Shown in pieces: positions 1 through 6,988 of a DNA stretch of 13,390 nt. The position numbers were made by a program, and so were the translations under genes. Within the stretch, counting starts at the first letter, position 1. Each line of letters starts with the position of its first letter. Below the pieces are notes generated by a model that had not been told where the DNA came from, ran no database searches, and was given only the letters and a program-made list of their open reading frames with translations. The DNA is from Promethearchaeota archaeon (GTDB lineage: Archaea; Asgardarchaeota; Lokiarchaeia; Sigynarchaeales; SOKP01), in the NCBI GenBank assembly GCA_019058515.1, contig JAHPYY010000037.1, positions 1-13,390 on the forward strand, in the 5' to 3' direction.

Positions 1-70
1 CTAATTTTTCTGATTCAACTGTTATCTTTGGTTCAGTTTTCTTGTAATTCTTAAATTGTACTGTTGGCAA
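1..70 (-). CDS. Partial CDS, N-terminus of unknown protein (runs off left edge)
   Basis: An open frame begins with TTG two bases after the stop of the winged-helix gene and stays open for 23 codons to the window edge. The start is chosen because GGAGAGG, inside the end of the upstream gene, lies about seven bases before the TTG, and TTG starts with good Shine-Dalgarno sites recur in this window. The visible peptide begins MPTVQFKNYKKTEPK. It is hydrophilic and basic, with no recognisable motif. It would be the second gene of an operon with the regulator upstream. Function cannot be given from 23 residues. Confidence 0.6.
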   Translation of the reverse strand, partial: MPTVQFKNYKKTEPKITVESEKL

Positions 71-72
71 AA

Positions 73-492
73 TTATTCCTCTCCAAATTTCTTCTCTAAT
101 AATTCTGTTATTCTTTCAACCATTTCCTCAGTAGAAAAATCCACTTCAAGCTCATTTTCTACAAACGGTTCAAGCATTTCCATTAAAATTTCATGATCTA
201 ACTTAAATTTGTTATTATTCTCTTCCTTTTCAAGAAATTCTTCAGTTAAGGTAAACACTTTAAATCCTCTTGTAGATAGGGTATCAGGATTTTGCCTAAA
301 ATATCCAGTTTCTTCTATAATTTTTTCAGATTTCATCCTATTGATTCGAGTTCTAATGACATTTTCTTCTTTTTGCTTCTCTTCTCTTGATTTGAACAGA
401 TCGTTATCTTGATTTAATTTCTCCCTAATTTCAAAAATAGTCAGTGTGTAGTATTCCTTTAACACATCAATAATTCTTTCTTGAAGATTCAT
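73..492 (-). CDS. Winged-helix DNA-binding protein, probable transcriptional regulator
   Basis: This 139-residue protein has a predicted winged-helix fold in its first ~85 residues: a helix (ERIIDVLKEYY), a second helix (TIFEIREKLNQ), a recognition-helix candidate (ENVIRTRINRMKSEKII) and a strand pair ending near FKVFTLTEE. The last ~50 residues are very acidic (ELEVDFSTEEMVERITELLEKKF) and may dimerise or bind a partner. The ATG at 492 has GGAG six bases upstream. TATA-like elements and palindromes fill the upstream gap, so autoregulation is plausible. The next gene starts two bases after the stop, which implies co-transcription. The winged-helix call rests on helix pattern and length, not on a named family. 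The target is unknown. Confidence 0.6.
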   Translation of the reverse strand: MNLQERIIDVLKEYYTLTIFEIREKLNQDNDLFKSREEKQKEENVIRTRINRMKSEKIIEETGYFRQNPDTLSTRGFKVFTLTEEFLEKEENNNKFKLDHEILMEMLEPFVENELEVDFSTEEMVERITELLEKKFGEE

Positions 493-497
493 AGAAA

Positions 498-757
498 CTC
501 CATTTTTACTGTATCTTCTATGATATATTTATACAGAAAAACTATATAAATATAACAGTTTAGGTATGTATAAATCTATTATACTGTTAACAATTTTGCA
601 GGATCCAAATCATACATACCGTTAAGGAGTATGCTTATTATTGGCCAAGAAGTCATAGCTAATTGGCATATATACCGAATCGGGTATATATAAAACAAAG
701 GAAAAAAAAGTGAATTTGAAATTTCTGAATATATGTACCTGGGATATGATAATGAAA
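498..757. promoter_or_regulatory. Intergenic control region: promoter of the winged-helix gene plus several inverted repeats
   Basis: On the minus strand, TTTATATA-type boxes at about 541-556 and 524-533 could drive the winged-helix gene. Palindromic elements seen here: CTGTAT (509-514) with ATACAG (531-536); TAACAGT (553-559) with ACTGTTA (583-589); GGTATGTAT (563-571) with ATACATACC (612-620); and ATATATACC (668-676) with GGTATATAT (683-691). A plus-strand TATA-like run, GGGTATATATAAAAC, lies at 682-696 with no gene behind it in that direction. The density of paired motifs suggests an operator region. No convincing gene lies here. Confidence 0.5.
702..709 (-). terminator. T8 run, probable terminator of the DUF4238 gene
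   Basis: Eight consecutive T on the minus strand lie 49 bases beyond the DUF4238 stop codon. Archaeal RNA polymerase terminates at such T-runs without needing a hairpin. A 9-bp inverted repeat (668-691) lies just past it. Confidence 0.45.
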
Positions 758-2143
758 TCAATATTCTTTGATTTCAACATTTAAATGCAACTTAACAAAT
801 TTTTCTCTTTCATTTCTCTTTTGAATTAATTTTCTTTCCAAGAAGTTCCTAATTTTATTATTGGAAGATAGGACATTTTGATAACATTGGATTAAAATTT
901 GCTCATTAATTTCAACAGGATTTAATAAAGATTGTCTATTTTGTGGATTATAAATTAATAAACAGAGTTTTGGTGTAATCGGAAAGTATAACTGAATCCC
1001 AGATTCCATTAAACCATGAGGTCTTCTTGTTTCAAGAATTTTTATATTGGGTTTTTTTAAACTCTCAATATAGTCATGATCAACAGTCAATTTATAACTA
1101 TTGTTGTATAGAATAATCGGATTATCGGAAGTGTAAAAATTCATATGTTCGGACAATAATAACTTCCATTTATTTTTTAAGTAGAAATTGATCAGTTCTA
1201 AATTCCTAATTTCTTCTGGATTTGGAAATAAAAATTTAAACATGTCAGTTTCAACAATATTCCGAATAAATAACTTACCAAATTGTATTCCCATTTCATC
1301 TCGGTCAAAATAGATGGATTCCAACATAAGTCTTGAAATATTGACAAATCTATTTCTTTCCAGAGGGGTTCTTATATATTGTGCAAAGATATATCTCACA
1401 ATAGATACCTTTTCTTCGTTAGATATTCTTTTAATGTTGTTATCTAAAATGATTTTTTCTCTGATTAAGTAAAAGTCATCCTCTATGTTTTTAAGTATTA
1501 ATTCCATACCCAAAGAATAGAAATGTGTGAGATATAAAATATTTTCAATTTTCAAGGGTTTGTTCCCAGAGGATTCATCCAATTTATCCTCATCTAATAT
1601 AAAATTGTATATATAACCGGTTTTTTTTTCACATTCAAACTTCCTTAAGTAACCTTGCGGGATATAGTGATTTCTGCTGACAATTGTTATTTGATAGACA
1701 CCTGACTGGAGAAGCGAATCGTCTTTTGAAAATTTTTCTTTTTGAGGAACCACTCTCTTTTGATATGATTTATTAAAATCATCTAAATATCCGTTCATAT
1801 CTGTTTCAGTAATCGGAAAATTTTGTATTTTGATAGTTCGAAAATCATATCTTATAGGAATCGTAAAAAATTGCTCAAGTAAATAGAATTTTCTTACAGG
1901 TGTGCCATTTTCTCCTACAAGTTTAACATTTCGATAAATCCCTATTTTCTTTTCTTTATTAACCTCAAGTTCGAAAGAGAAACAGAGAATCTTTGGTTCT
2001 TTGAAATAAATATTTATTCTATGCTTATTTTCTGCTAATGCAATAGTTTCTATATCTGGATCTAACAATTGTGAAAAATGAAGGTATTTCTGAAAAAACT
2101 TGACTTCTTCTTTATTAATTGTTTTATTATTTTCTTCACTCAT
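758..2143 (-). CDS. DUF4238 family protein with ~155-residue N-terminal extension
   Basis: The 461-residue protein carries the landmarks of DUF4238 in order: NHYIPQGYLRKF (158-169), an aromatic strand at GYIYNF (176-181), HFYSLGMELILKNIEDDF (207-224), FAQYIRTPLERNRF (253-266), WKLLLSEHMNFYTSDNPIILY (about 326-346) and FPITPKLCLLIY (387-398). DUF4238 proteins are usually about 250-300 residues, so the first ~155 residues are extra. They look like a separate mostly beta domain with no family I recognise. The biochemical function of DUF4238 is not established. The gene is transcribed alone, has no Shine-Dalgarno site, and its TATA-like box lies close to the ATG, so the mRNA may be leaderless. 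A lone gene beside an integrase is the usual place for cargo such as defence or toxin genes; that role is inference. Confidence 0.75.
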   Translation of the reverse strand: MSEENNKTINKEEVKFFQKYLHFSQLLDPDIETIALAENKHRINIYFKEPKILCFSFELEVNKEKKIGIYRNVKLVGENGTPVRKFYLLEQFFTIPIRYDFRTIKIQNFPITETDMNGYLDDFNKSYQKRVVPQKEKFSKDDSLLQSGVYQITIVSRNHYIPQGYLRKFECEKKTGYIYNFILDEDKLDESSGNKPLKIENILYLTHFYSLGMELILKNIEDDFYLIREKIILDNNIKRISNEEKVSIVRYIFAQYIRTPLERNRFVNISRLMLESIYFDRDEMGIQFGKLFIRNIVETDMFKFLFPNPEEIRNLELINFYLKNKWKLLLSEHMNFYTSDNPIILYNNSYKLTVDHDYIESLKKPNIKILETRRPHGLMESGIQLYFPITPKLCLLIYNPQNRQSLLNPVEINEQILIQCYQNVLSSNNKIRNFLERKLIQKRNEREKFVKLHLNVEIKEY

Positions 2144-2374
2144 TTATCATAATTTTGGATTTTATATGTAATCAATTCTACTTCTAAATAAAAACATTTT
2201 TACAAAAAAATTATTGATTAAATAGATTAATCTCTCATTTCTTTTAAATTTTTTTTCCCGAATATGAAATTCCCTTTTCTTATCAACAAAAAATATACAT
2301 ATAATACATACAATACATACAAATAGAATTCAAGTTAATTAAAAATGATTTAAAAAAGATTGTATTATTAAAAG
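2144..2374. promoter_or_regulatory. Gap downstream of integrase: tandem 9-bp repeats and DUF4238 promoter
   Basis: The minus strand reads CATATAAAATCC (about 2157-2168) before the DUF4238 ATG, an archaeal TATA-type box about 20 bases away. Nearer the integrase, AATACATAC is repeated exactly in tandem (2303-2311 and 2312-2320), preceded by a degenerate copy TATACATAT (2294-2302). A-runs at 2203-2209 and 2353-2358 read as T-runs on the minus strand and could end integrase transcription. The place just past an integrase gene is where an attachment site or integrase arm sites are often found, but no core site can be recognised without the other end of the element. Confidence 0.4.
2294..2320. repeat. 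Three tandem 9-bp units (two exact AATACATAC, one degenerate)
   Basis: Units occupy 2294-2302 (TATACATAT), 2303-2311 and 2312-2320 (both AATACATAC). The exact copies contain ATACATAC, an 8-mer that also occurs in two other intergenic regions of the window. Confidence 0.6.
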
Positions 2375-3685
2375 TTAAAAAATCGGAAGCATTCCTTTGA
2401 CTGCTTTGATAAAATCAGGAGAGGTCACTATTACCTGAATGAAATTAGGATCTTTTAAAAGCTCCTCTTTAGCAGATTGAATAAGCTTCTCTACGACAAA
2501 ATTCATTCTTATCTCGTTTGAAAAATCCTTTCGATCATCTTCAGAGGCTAATTCAAATTTATTGAAGATCGATTTGCGTTTACCTCTATTCAAGAGAGCT
2601 TGAGTAATATTTTCAATGATTTCTTTTTCGATCTCTTCGCGTTTAGAACTTTCTCTTATTTCGAATAACTCCTCTTGAATTAATTTGAAGGATTCTAACA
2701 AGTCTTTTTCTAATACATAATCCCTTTCTAATCCTTGAGTTTGTTTATGAGCAACGAAGATATTTTCATGGTGTTTAGGAATTCTTAGCATAACGCATAT
2801 AGTTTGAATGATATGACGATATTTATGCATCGTAAAAATCGATTTCTCAGTATCTTTATATTGTGGAAATTCCTGTGTAATTACTCTATTATAGCTTCTT
2901 CTAAAACGCTTTTCCATGTTAATATAAGTTTGATTAGGTTCTCCAAATAGGTAATCATCATCGTCTTTATCTTTGTTGAGATTTAGATATTTCTGTACTT
3001 GCTCTTTAACTTCTCCATAGATAAAAGTAGTAAATTTCACACCTGTTTTTTTCCTTGTTTTATCAATTCTAACAAAAGTTTTTGAATAATCTTTATATCT
3101 CAAATCTCGAAATTTTAAAATTAAAAGCTCTTTGCTTCCTAATCCAGAAATTCTTAACCATTGTAAAAGTAGTTTCAAATCAAAATCGGTTACATAAGAA
3201 ATTACTTTATCTCCGATTTGTTTGAGTTCATCGAAGCCAATTGAAAATTTGTCATACATTTTAGCTGTTTCGCTAGTTACATCGTAATTTCTGAATTTTA
3301 GATTTATATTATTCCAAGTCAAAAATCCTCTTAAGTGAGCCTGATAGTTTTGAGAAGTTTTTGCAGATAATCCTCTTTCGTTATTTAACCATACAATATA
3401 TGCTTCTATGTGTTGCTTGTATTCGTTGACTTTCTTTTTATCTGCTCTAATTTCATTGAAAGTATCTACTAACTCGTAAGGTTCATTGAATTTGTCGCTA
3501 TATTCCTTTAGGAATACCTCAACACCTTTCAAATAGTTAGTTAAATTAACATCATTGATTTTTTGCTCTAAGGTGACATTAGATCCGATTTCACTCGATT
3601 TTGAACCAATAGATCCGTTTAAATATGTTTTGATCGTATCATATTCTAACCATTTCAACCATTTACCATTCTTGATTCTTGCCAT
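2375..3685 (-). CDS. Tyrosine recombinase / integrase
   Basis: This 436-residue site-specific recombinase would integrate or excise the element, or resolve its dimers. The core-binding SAM-like domain spans about residues 85-140 (YIVWLNNERGLSAKTSQNYQAHLRGFL is shared style with phage integrases; quoted pieces: WLNNERGLSAKTSQNY). The catalytic domain (about 150-330) has Arg178 in RISGLGSKELLIL, a Lys in the beta-hairpin KTRKKTGVKF (about 209-218), the HxxR box HKYR (287-290), His313 in VAHKQ, and nucleophile Tyr323 in RDYV. All expected catalytic positions are present, so it should be active. A ~110-residue C-terminal tail is charged and helical. An N-terminal ~80 residues may be an arm-binding domain. 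GAGGT lies seven bases before the ATG, and the gene starts 13 bases after the HTH-J gene, so the two form an operon. Family placement beyond tyrosine recombinase is not possible by eye. Confidence 0.92.
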   Translation of the reverse strand: MARIKNGKWLKWLEYDTIKTYLNGSIGSKSSEIGSNVTLEQKINDVNLTNYLKGVEVFLKEYSDKFNEPYELVDTFNEIRADKKKVNEYKQHIEAYIVWLNNERGLSAKTSQNYQAHLRGFLTWNNINLKFRNYDVTSETAKMYDKFSIGFDELKQIGDKVISYVTDFDLKLLLQWLRISGLGSKELLILKFRDLRYKDYSKTFVRIDKTRKKTGVKFTTFIYGEVKEQVQKYLNLNKDKDDDDYLFGEPNQTYINMEKRFRRSYNRVITQEFPQYKDTEKSIFTMHKYRHIIQTICVMLRIPKHHENIFVAHKQTQGLERDYVLEKDLLESFKLIQEELFEIRESSKREEIEKEIIENITQALLNRGKRKSIFNKFELASEDDRKDFSNEIRMNFVVEKLIQSAKEELLKDPNFIQVIVTSPDFIKAVKGMLPIF

Positions 3686-3698
3686 GATTTAAACCTCT

Positions 3699-4193
3699 TT
3701 AATAAATTGCCATTAACTTAGTATAAACAGAATGAACTTCTTTAAATCGAGTTCCATTTCGATCTTCGTTTTTATTCATGTCAGGATGAGTTTGTTTAGC
3801 GATTCTGAAGTATGCTTTCTTAATTTCGTCTCTCGTCAAATTTTCTGGATATAATCCAAGAATCGAATAATCCTTGAAGTATCGTAAGATATTGTTTATT
3901 TTGCTTTTTCTATCGAAAGAACCAAGCCATAAATTAAGCTTTCTGATTAAACAACAAACATCCTGATAAGAAAGTTCGTTCAAGTATGCTTCAAGTTTAC
4001 CACAAAGAAGCTGTTCTTTTATCTCAGCTTTTAATACTGGAAAACGAACTTCATCCCTCATGTCTCTTATATATCCGTAAATAGTGGATTTTGCTTTGTT
4101 CAAAAAAACAGCAATATAAGAAATACTACGTCCATACTTGGAATACATATCCCAAGCACATTTCTTGGTCAAGTCAACTATATTTTTTCGCAT
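3699..4193 (-). CDS. HTH / J-domain fusion protein
   Basis: Residue numbers use the start at 4193 (164 residues). The N-terminal ~50 residues form a resolvase-like helix-turn-helix (YGRSISYIAVFLNKAKST, then IYGYIRDM). The C-terminal ~55 residues are a J domain: YSILGLYPENLTRDEIKKAY, the diagnostic HPD at 136-138 in KQTHPDMNKNEDRN, then the FKEVHSVYTKL helix. J domains stimulate the ATPase of Hsp70/DnaK, so this protein could recruit the host chaperone to a DNA site. The middle (~50-105) is unrecognised. An upstream ATG at 4208 is also in frame, but GGAG at 4201-4204 is correctly spaced only for the ATG at 4193. A 17-bp palindrome (4214-4230) covers the likely transcription start, so autoregulation is plausible. 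The gene is the first of an operon with the integrase. The HTH call is somewhat less certain than the J domain. Confidence 0.85.
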   Translation of the reverse strand: MRKNIVDLTKKCAWDMYSKYGRSISYIAVFLNKAKSTIYGYIRDMRDEVRFPVLKAEIKEQLLCGKLEAYLNELSYQDVCCLIRKLNLWLGSFDRKSKINNILRYFKDYSILGLYPENLTRDEIKKAYFRIAKQTHPDMNKNEDRNGTRFKEVHSVYTKLMAIY

Positions 4194-4213
4194 TTTTTTC
4201 ATCTCCATTTTTC

Positions 4214-4250
4214 ATACATAAAAAATGTATTTTCTATGTAATATAAATAG
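4214..4250 (-). promoter_or_regulatory. Promoter and palindromic operator of the HTH-J/integrase operon
   Basis: The minus strand has a TATA-type box, CTATTTATATT, at 4240-4250. Counting about 26 bases downstream puts the transcription start near 4219. The perfect inverted repeat ATACAT-AAAAA-ATGTAT occupies 4214-4230, directly over that start, where a repressor would block initiation. Confidence 0.55.
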
Positions 4251-4275
4251 AAATTCTCAAATATAAATGTTTTCC

Positions 4276-4330
4276 AAAAAAACTCCATTAAGAGAGTATA
4301 AATTTTATTTTTAACTACAGTAATGGAGTT
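4276..4330 (-). terminator. Hairpin followed by T-run, probable terminator of the central operon
   Basis: Read on the minus strand, AACTCCATTA (4330-4321) pairs perfectly with TAATGGAGTT (4290-4281) across a 30-base loop. The minus-strand T-run at 4282-4276 overlaps the last two stem bases. It lies about 190 bases past the stop of the TopVIA-like gene and just before the promoter of the HTH-J operon, exactly where an operon boundary is expected. The long loop makes an operator reading possible too. Confidence 0.5.
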
Positions 4331-4520
4331 ATTTTCATACAGTATTTATACATCAAAAAAGAGTGATGAAAATCGTAAATAAATGACTGAAAACAATAAC
4401 AAAATACTATTTTTTTAATCGAAGACCAACATTTCAATGATCATATTCGATAATTAAAAATCAGATTACTATTAATATTTCTCTTGGTCGATAAAATTTT
4501 CACAAGATTTTTTCTAACTA
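4331..4520. other. Non-coding gap beyond the TopVIA-like gene
   Basis: About 190 AT-rich bases with no convincing ORF. A minus-strand T6 run (4355-4360) may assist termination. GACCAA (4424-4429) and TTGGTC (4484-4489) form a weak inverted repeat. Nothing else was seen. Confidence 0.4.
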
Positions 4521-6200
4521 TTAATAACTATTCTCTATATTTTCTAATGATTCCTTAACGGAATCTCGTAATTCTTCTAATTTTTCCCTAATTTCACGAT
4601 ACTCTGGAAATCTCTTAAACAATCGTTCAATTAGTTTCTTGCTTCGTCTCTTTCTCTTCCTAAGAAAATCGTTCTGAGCATAGTAGATATCCCGAAAATT
4701 CCTTTTTTGCTTATTTAAAACCTTTTCAACCTCTAATAAAGACTTTGTAAATTTCTTATTCTTCTTTCTTATTCGAATTGCTTTAATTCTTCCTTGAATT
4801 GTTTGAATTTTCCTTATTCGCTTGCAAGTCTTTTCTAAGAAATCATAATCATCTAAGGAGTTATACTTAGTTAGAAGAAGCTCCTTCCAATCATCAACAC
4901 TTTCAAGATTTTTAGATTCTAAAAACTTCTTAACAGTATTTTGTATATTTTCTTGAATCTCCCAAATTATTTCATCTATAAATGATGGTTTCTTAAATGA
5001 AAAATATATAAAATCATTAGGAGCAATAGAATTAATCGTTTCAAGCCGATTTAAATCGTATATTCTAGGAATATCCTCTAATAGCGATACAATATAGTTA
5101 ACAAAATCCCTTGCAGGATTTTGAGTCATGTTCTCATTTAATCTATAACCAGTTAAAGCCTGTATTTCTGCTCTTCCATTGATGCATCCATTAATCCATT
5201 CTCGATAAACCTTTCTTTCTTCTTTACGAATCCTCAAATCATTAAGAACCGAATTAGCACCTTTTATTTGCTTATTTCTTGCCTTTCCCGACTTAGTTTT
5301 ATATCCTTGTAAAAAGCCTTTTGTATTTATTTTAGATTTCTCAATCAAAATAGGATTAAGTCCTGCACTTTCACATGGAAAATATCGCTTCAAATCAAAA
5401 AAGATTGTTAATCCATCCAGATCGTAATCGTGAACAAGAAAAACATAGAATTTTTTAAGATTCTGATATTTTAGCAATAGTCTTATTACATTCGTAGTAG
5501 CATAACCTTGCGTATTAATACCATACCAACCTTTATTGTATCCCCTCTTCTTTAAACCTTTCATAATATTAGTTAGTACAGCTTCTTTTTCACAAATCAG
5601 AAAGAAAAAAGGAGTTTTAACAAAATCTGATGGTTCGATAAATTTTCGCTTTTCTTCGTCAATATAACCCTCCAGAGTTCTCACATCTAAAAGAGTACCT
5701 TTAAGTTCCATATCGAAAACTATAGCCCTAGCATGACTTTTCATAGTCAATTCATCCATTACAAATCCCCAGTAAGGAACTTGAAAGAACTTGCAGAGTT
5801 TAGAGCAATAACTCTCAATTGCATTTGACATTGAAATATATTGCTGATTGGGATTTCCTGCAAAATCATTACCTCCTTTATCTTTTAATCGTTCTTCTAC
5901 AAGATACCAAGTATCTCTTTTATCTGAATCTGGAATCTCTAATTCCAATTGGCTTCTAACAAATCTTTCGTTCAGAAAATCTACTAAAACCTCTCCTGTT
6001 TTCTTACGAGAATTATCAGCAACGAGATATACTTCTTTATTGTAAAATTGTTCTGATATGTTATTTAGCCATCTTTCTGGTAATTCCTTTACAATAACCT
6101 TGATTAGATTATCATCTTGGTCAGGAATATACCGAAGCAATCCTCTGAGCTGACGGTATTGATCCCACCAAGATCTCACTTGTTTATCCAAAGATTTCAA
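4521..6200 (-). CDS. Topoisomerase VI subunit A / Spo11-like protein (Toprim), solitary, with basic C-terminal extension
   Basis: This 559-residue protein resembles the DNA-cleaving A subunit of type IIB topoisomerases. A winged-helix (CAP-type) region holds RDTWYLVEERLKDKG, matching the family's R-x-x-Y-Y active-site motif, with Tyr99 as candidate nucleophile. The Toprim domain follows: FFFLICEKEAVLTNI with Glu204 as likely metal ligand, GINTQGYATTNVIRLLL (compare GKGYPDVATR of TopVIA), and VHDYDLDG with Asp258 and Asp260. Tyr99, Glu204 and Asp258/260 are spaced much as Tyr103, Glu197 and Asp249/251 of the Methanocaldococcus enzyme. Past residue ~300 are INGRAEIQALTGY and a Lys/Arg-rich helical tail (~440-559) that the ~370-residue cellular enzyme lacks. 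No GHKL ATPase B subunit is nearby. The start is TTG with GAGGAG five bases upstream, overlapping the upstream stop as TTGA. It is last in the central operon. A role in replication or DNA nicking is inferred. Confidence 0.8.
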   Translation of the reverse strand: MKSLDKQVRSWWDQYRQLRGLLRYIPDQDDNLIKVIVKELPERWLNNISEQFYNKEVYLVADNSRKKTGEVLVDFLNERFVRSQLELEIPDSDKRDTWYLVEERLKDKGGNDFAGNPNQQYISMSNAIESYCSKLCKFFQVPYWGFVMDELTMKSHARAIVFDMELKGTLLDVRTLEGYIDEEKRKFIEPSDFVKTPFFFLICEKEAVLTNIMKGLKKRGYNKGWYGINTQGYATTNVIRLLLKYQNLKKFYVFLVHDYDLDGLTIFFDLKRYFPCESAGLNPILIEKSKINTKGFLQGYKTKSGKARNKQIKGANSVLNDLRIRKEERKVYREWINGCINGRAEIQALTGYRLNENMTQNPARDFVNYIVSLLEDIPRIYDLNRLETINSIAPNDFIYFSFKKPSFIDEIIWEIQENIQNTVKKFLESKNLESVDDWKELLLTKYNSLDDYDFLEKTCKRIRKIQTIQGRIKAIRIRKKNKKFTKSLLEVEKVLNKQKRNFRDIYYAQNDFLRKRKRRSKKLIERLFKRFPEYREIREKLEELRDSVKESLENIENSY

Positions 6201-6445
6201 GAATTCTCCTCAAATTTCAATTTATTTAGTATTGTTGATTTCAATACTTTGTGAAGCTCTTCAGCAGAATCATCATCTTGAATATCTGCTTTAATATGAC
6301 GCAAAATAATGTAATTATCGTCTTCTCCAACATATTCTCCTACAAATCTACTAATACACATCTTTTCAGCTTTATTAACTGTTGAAAAATGGTCTAACGC
6401 ATCAATCAAATATACAATAATTTTGTCTTCTGTCTTATTTTTCAA
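6197..6445 (-). CDS. Hypothetical protein, 82 residues
   Basis: Small acidic protein of unknown function. The N-terminal half (DKIIVYLIDALDHFSTVNKAEKMCISRFVGEY) suggests helix-strand packing, followed by an acidic loop (IQDDDSAEE) and a closing helix (LHKVLKSTILNKLKF). No metal or catalytic motif is visible. The start is TTG, six bases after the upstream stop, with only a weak AAGGG before it; Met29 is the first ATG alternative but would lose most of the conserved-looking start. The stop overlaps the TTG of the TopVIA-like gene (TTGA), so translation of the two is probably coupled and the product may act with that protein. Confidence 0.7.
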   Translation of the reverse strand: MKNKTEDKIIVYLIDALDHFSTVNKAEKMCISRFVGEYVGEDDNYIILRHIKADIQDDDSAEELHKVLKSTILNKLKFEENS

Positions 6446-6451
6446 TTTAAC

Positions 6452-6988
6452 TTAGCCCTTCTCTTTATATTCGATTTCTTTTAGGGGTTTAACTGCGTTT
6501 CTTAATACATCTCTAGAATCTTTACCACTTGGTAGTATTGCTCCTGTCTTTGCCATAATGGTCATTTGCTTTTTTATTGTTTTCGTAGTTGAGATAAGTA
6601 AGTCTCCAAAGATGGATTCGAATGTAGTTAAATCGTAAATAACTCTATACTCGCTAACATCTCTATCATAAAACACTGGTAATTCCTCGTTTTTGCACAT
6701 CTCTTCCATCAATTTCCTGTATTTTTGTAAGCATTCAGTCCTTTCGTCTAAAGGTTCGACATTTATAAACTTCGCATATCCACTATATCCGTTAAAACTC
6801 TTGTATAACTTGTTTCTTCCCTTCAAAAATAGGGCATAAATATCTTTTTGCCAATCAGCACCAGGAAAGTCTTGATGTATTATTGATTCAATATAATGCT
6901 TGGAAAAGCTGGTTTTTACATACTCGTTTCCATCAATAAAAATTTCTACTAAAATATCCTTAATCTTCTTCTTATGAATTTGTAACAT
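6452..6988 (-). CDS. Hypothetical protein, 178 residues
   Basis: Not recognised. It is soluble, mixed alpha/beta and rich in Lys/Glu. It opens with a basic helix (HKKKIKDILVEIF) and has an aromatic central part (GRNKLYKSFNGYSGYAKFI) and a Thr/Lys stretch near the end (ISTTKTIKKQMTIMAKTG). There is no signal peptide or membrane segment. The ATG start is secure: AGGAGG lies seven bases upstream, the strongest Shine-Dalgarno site in the window. It overlaps the end of the zinc-ribbon gene by 17 bases and precedes the 82-residue gene by a few bases, so it belongs to the central operon. Confidence 0.85.
   Translation of the reverse strand: MLQIHKKKIKDILVEIFIDGNEYVKTSFSKHYIESIIHQDFPGADWQKDIYALFLKGRNKLYKSFNGYSGYAKFINVEPLDERTECLQKYRKLMEEMCKNEELPVFYDRDVSEYRVIYDLTTFESIFGDLLISTTKTIKKQMTIMAKTGAILPSGKDSRDVLRNAVKPLKEIEYKEKG

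Noticed and set aside
579..761. 60-codon minus-strand frame after the DUF4238 gene
   Set aside because: It starts at TTG without a ribosome site, spans the T8 run and the inverted repeats of the control region, and has the composition expected of translated AT-rich non-coding DNA.
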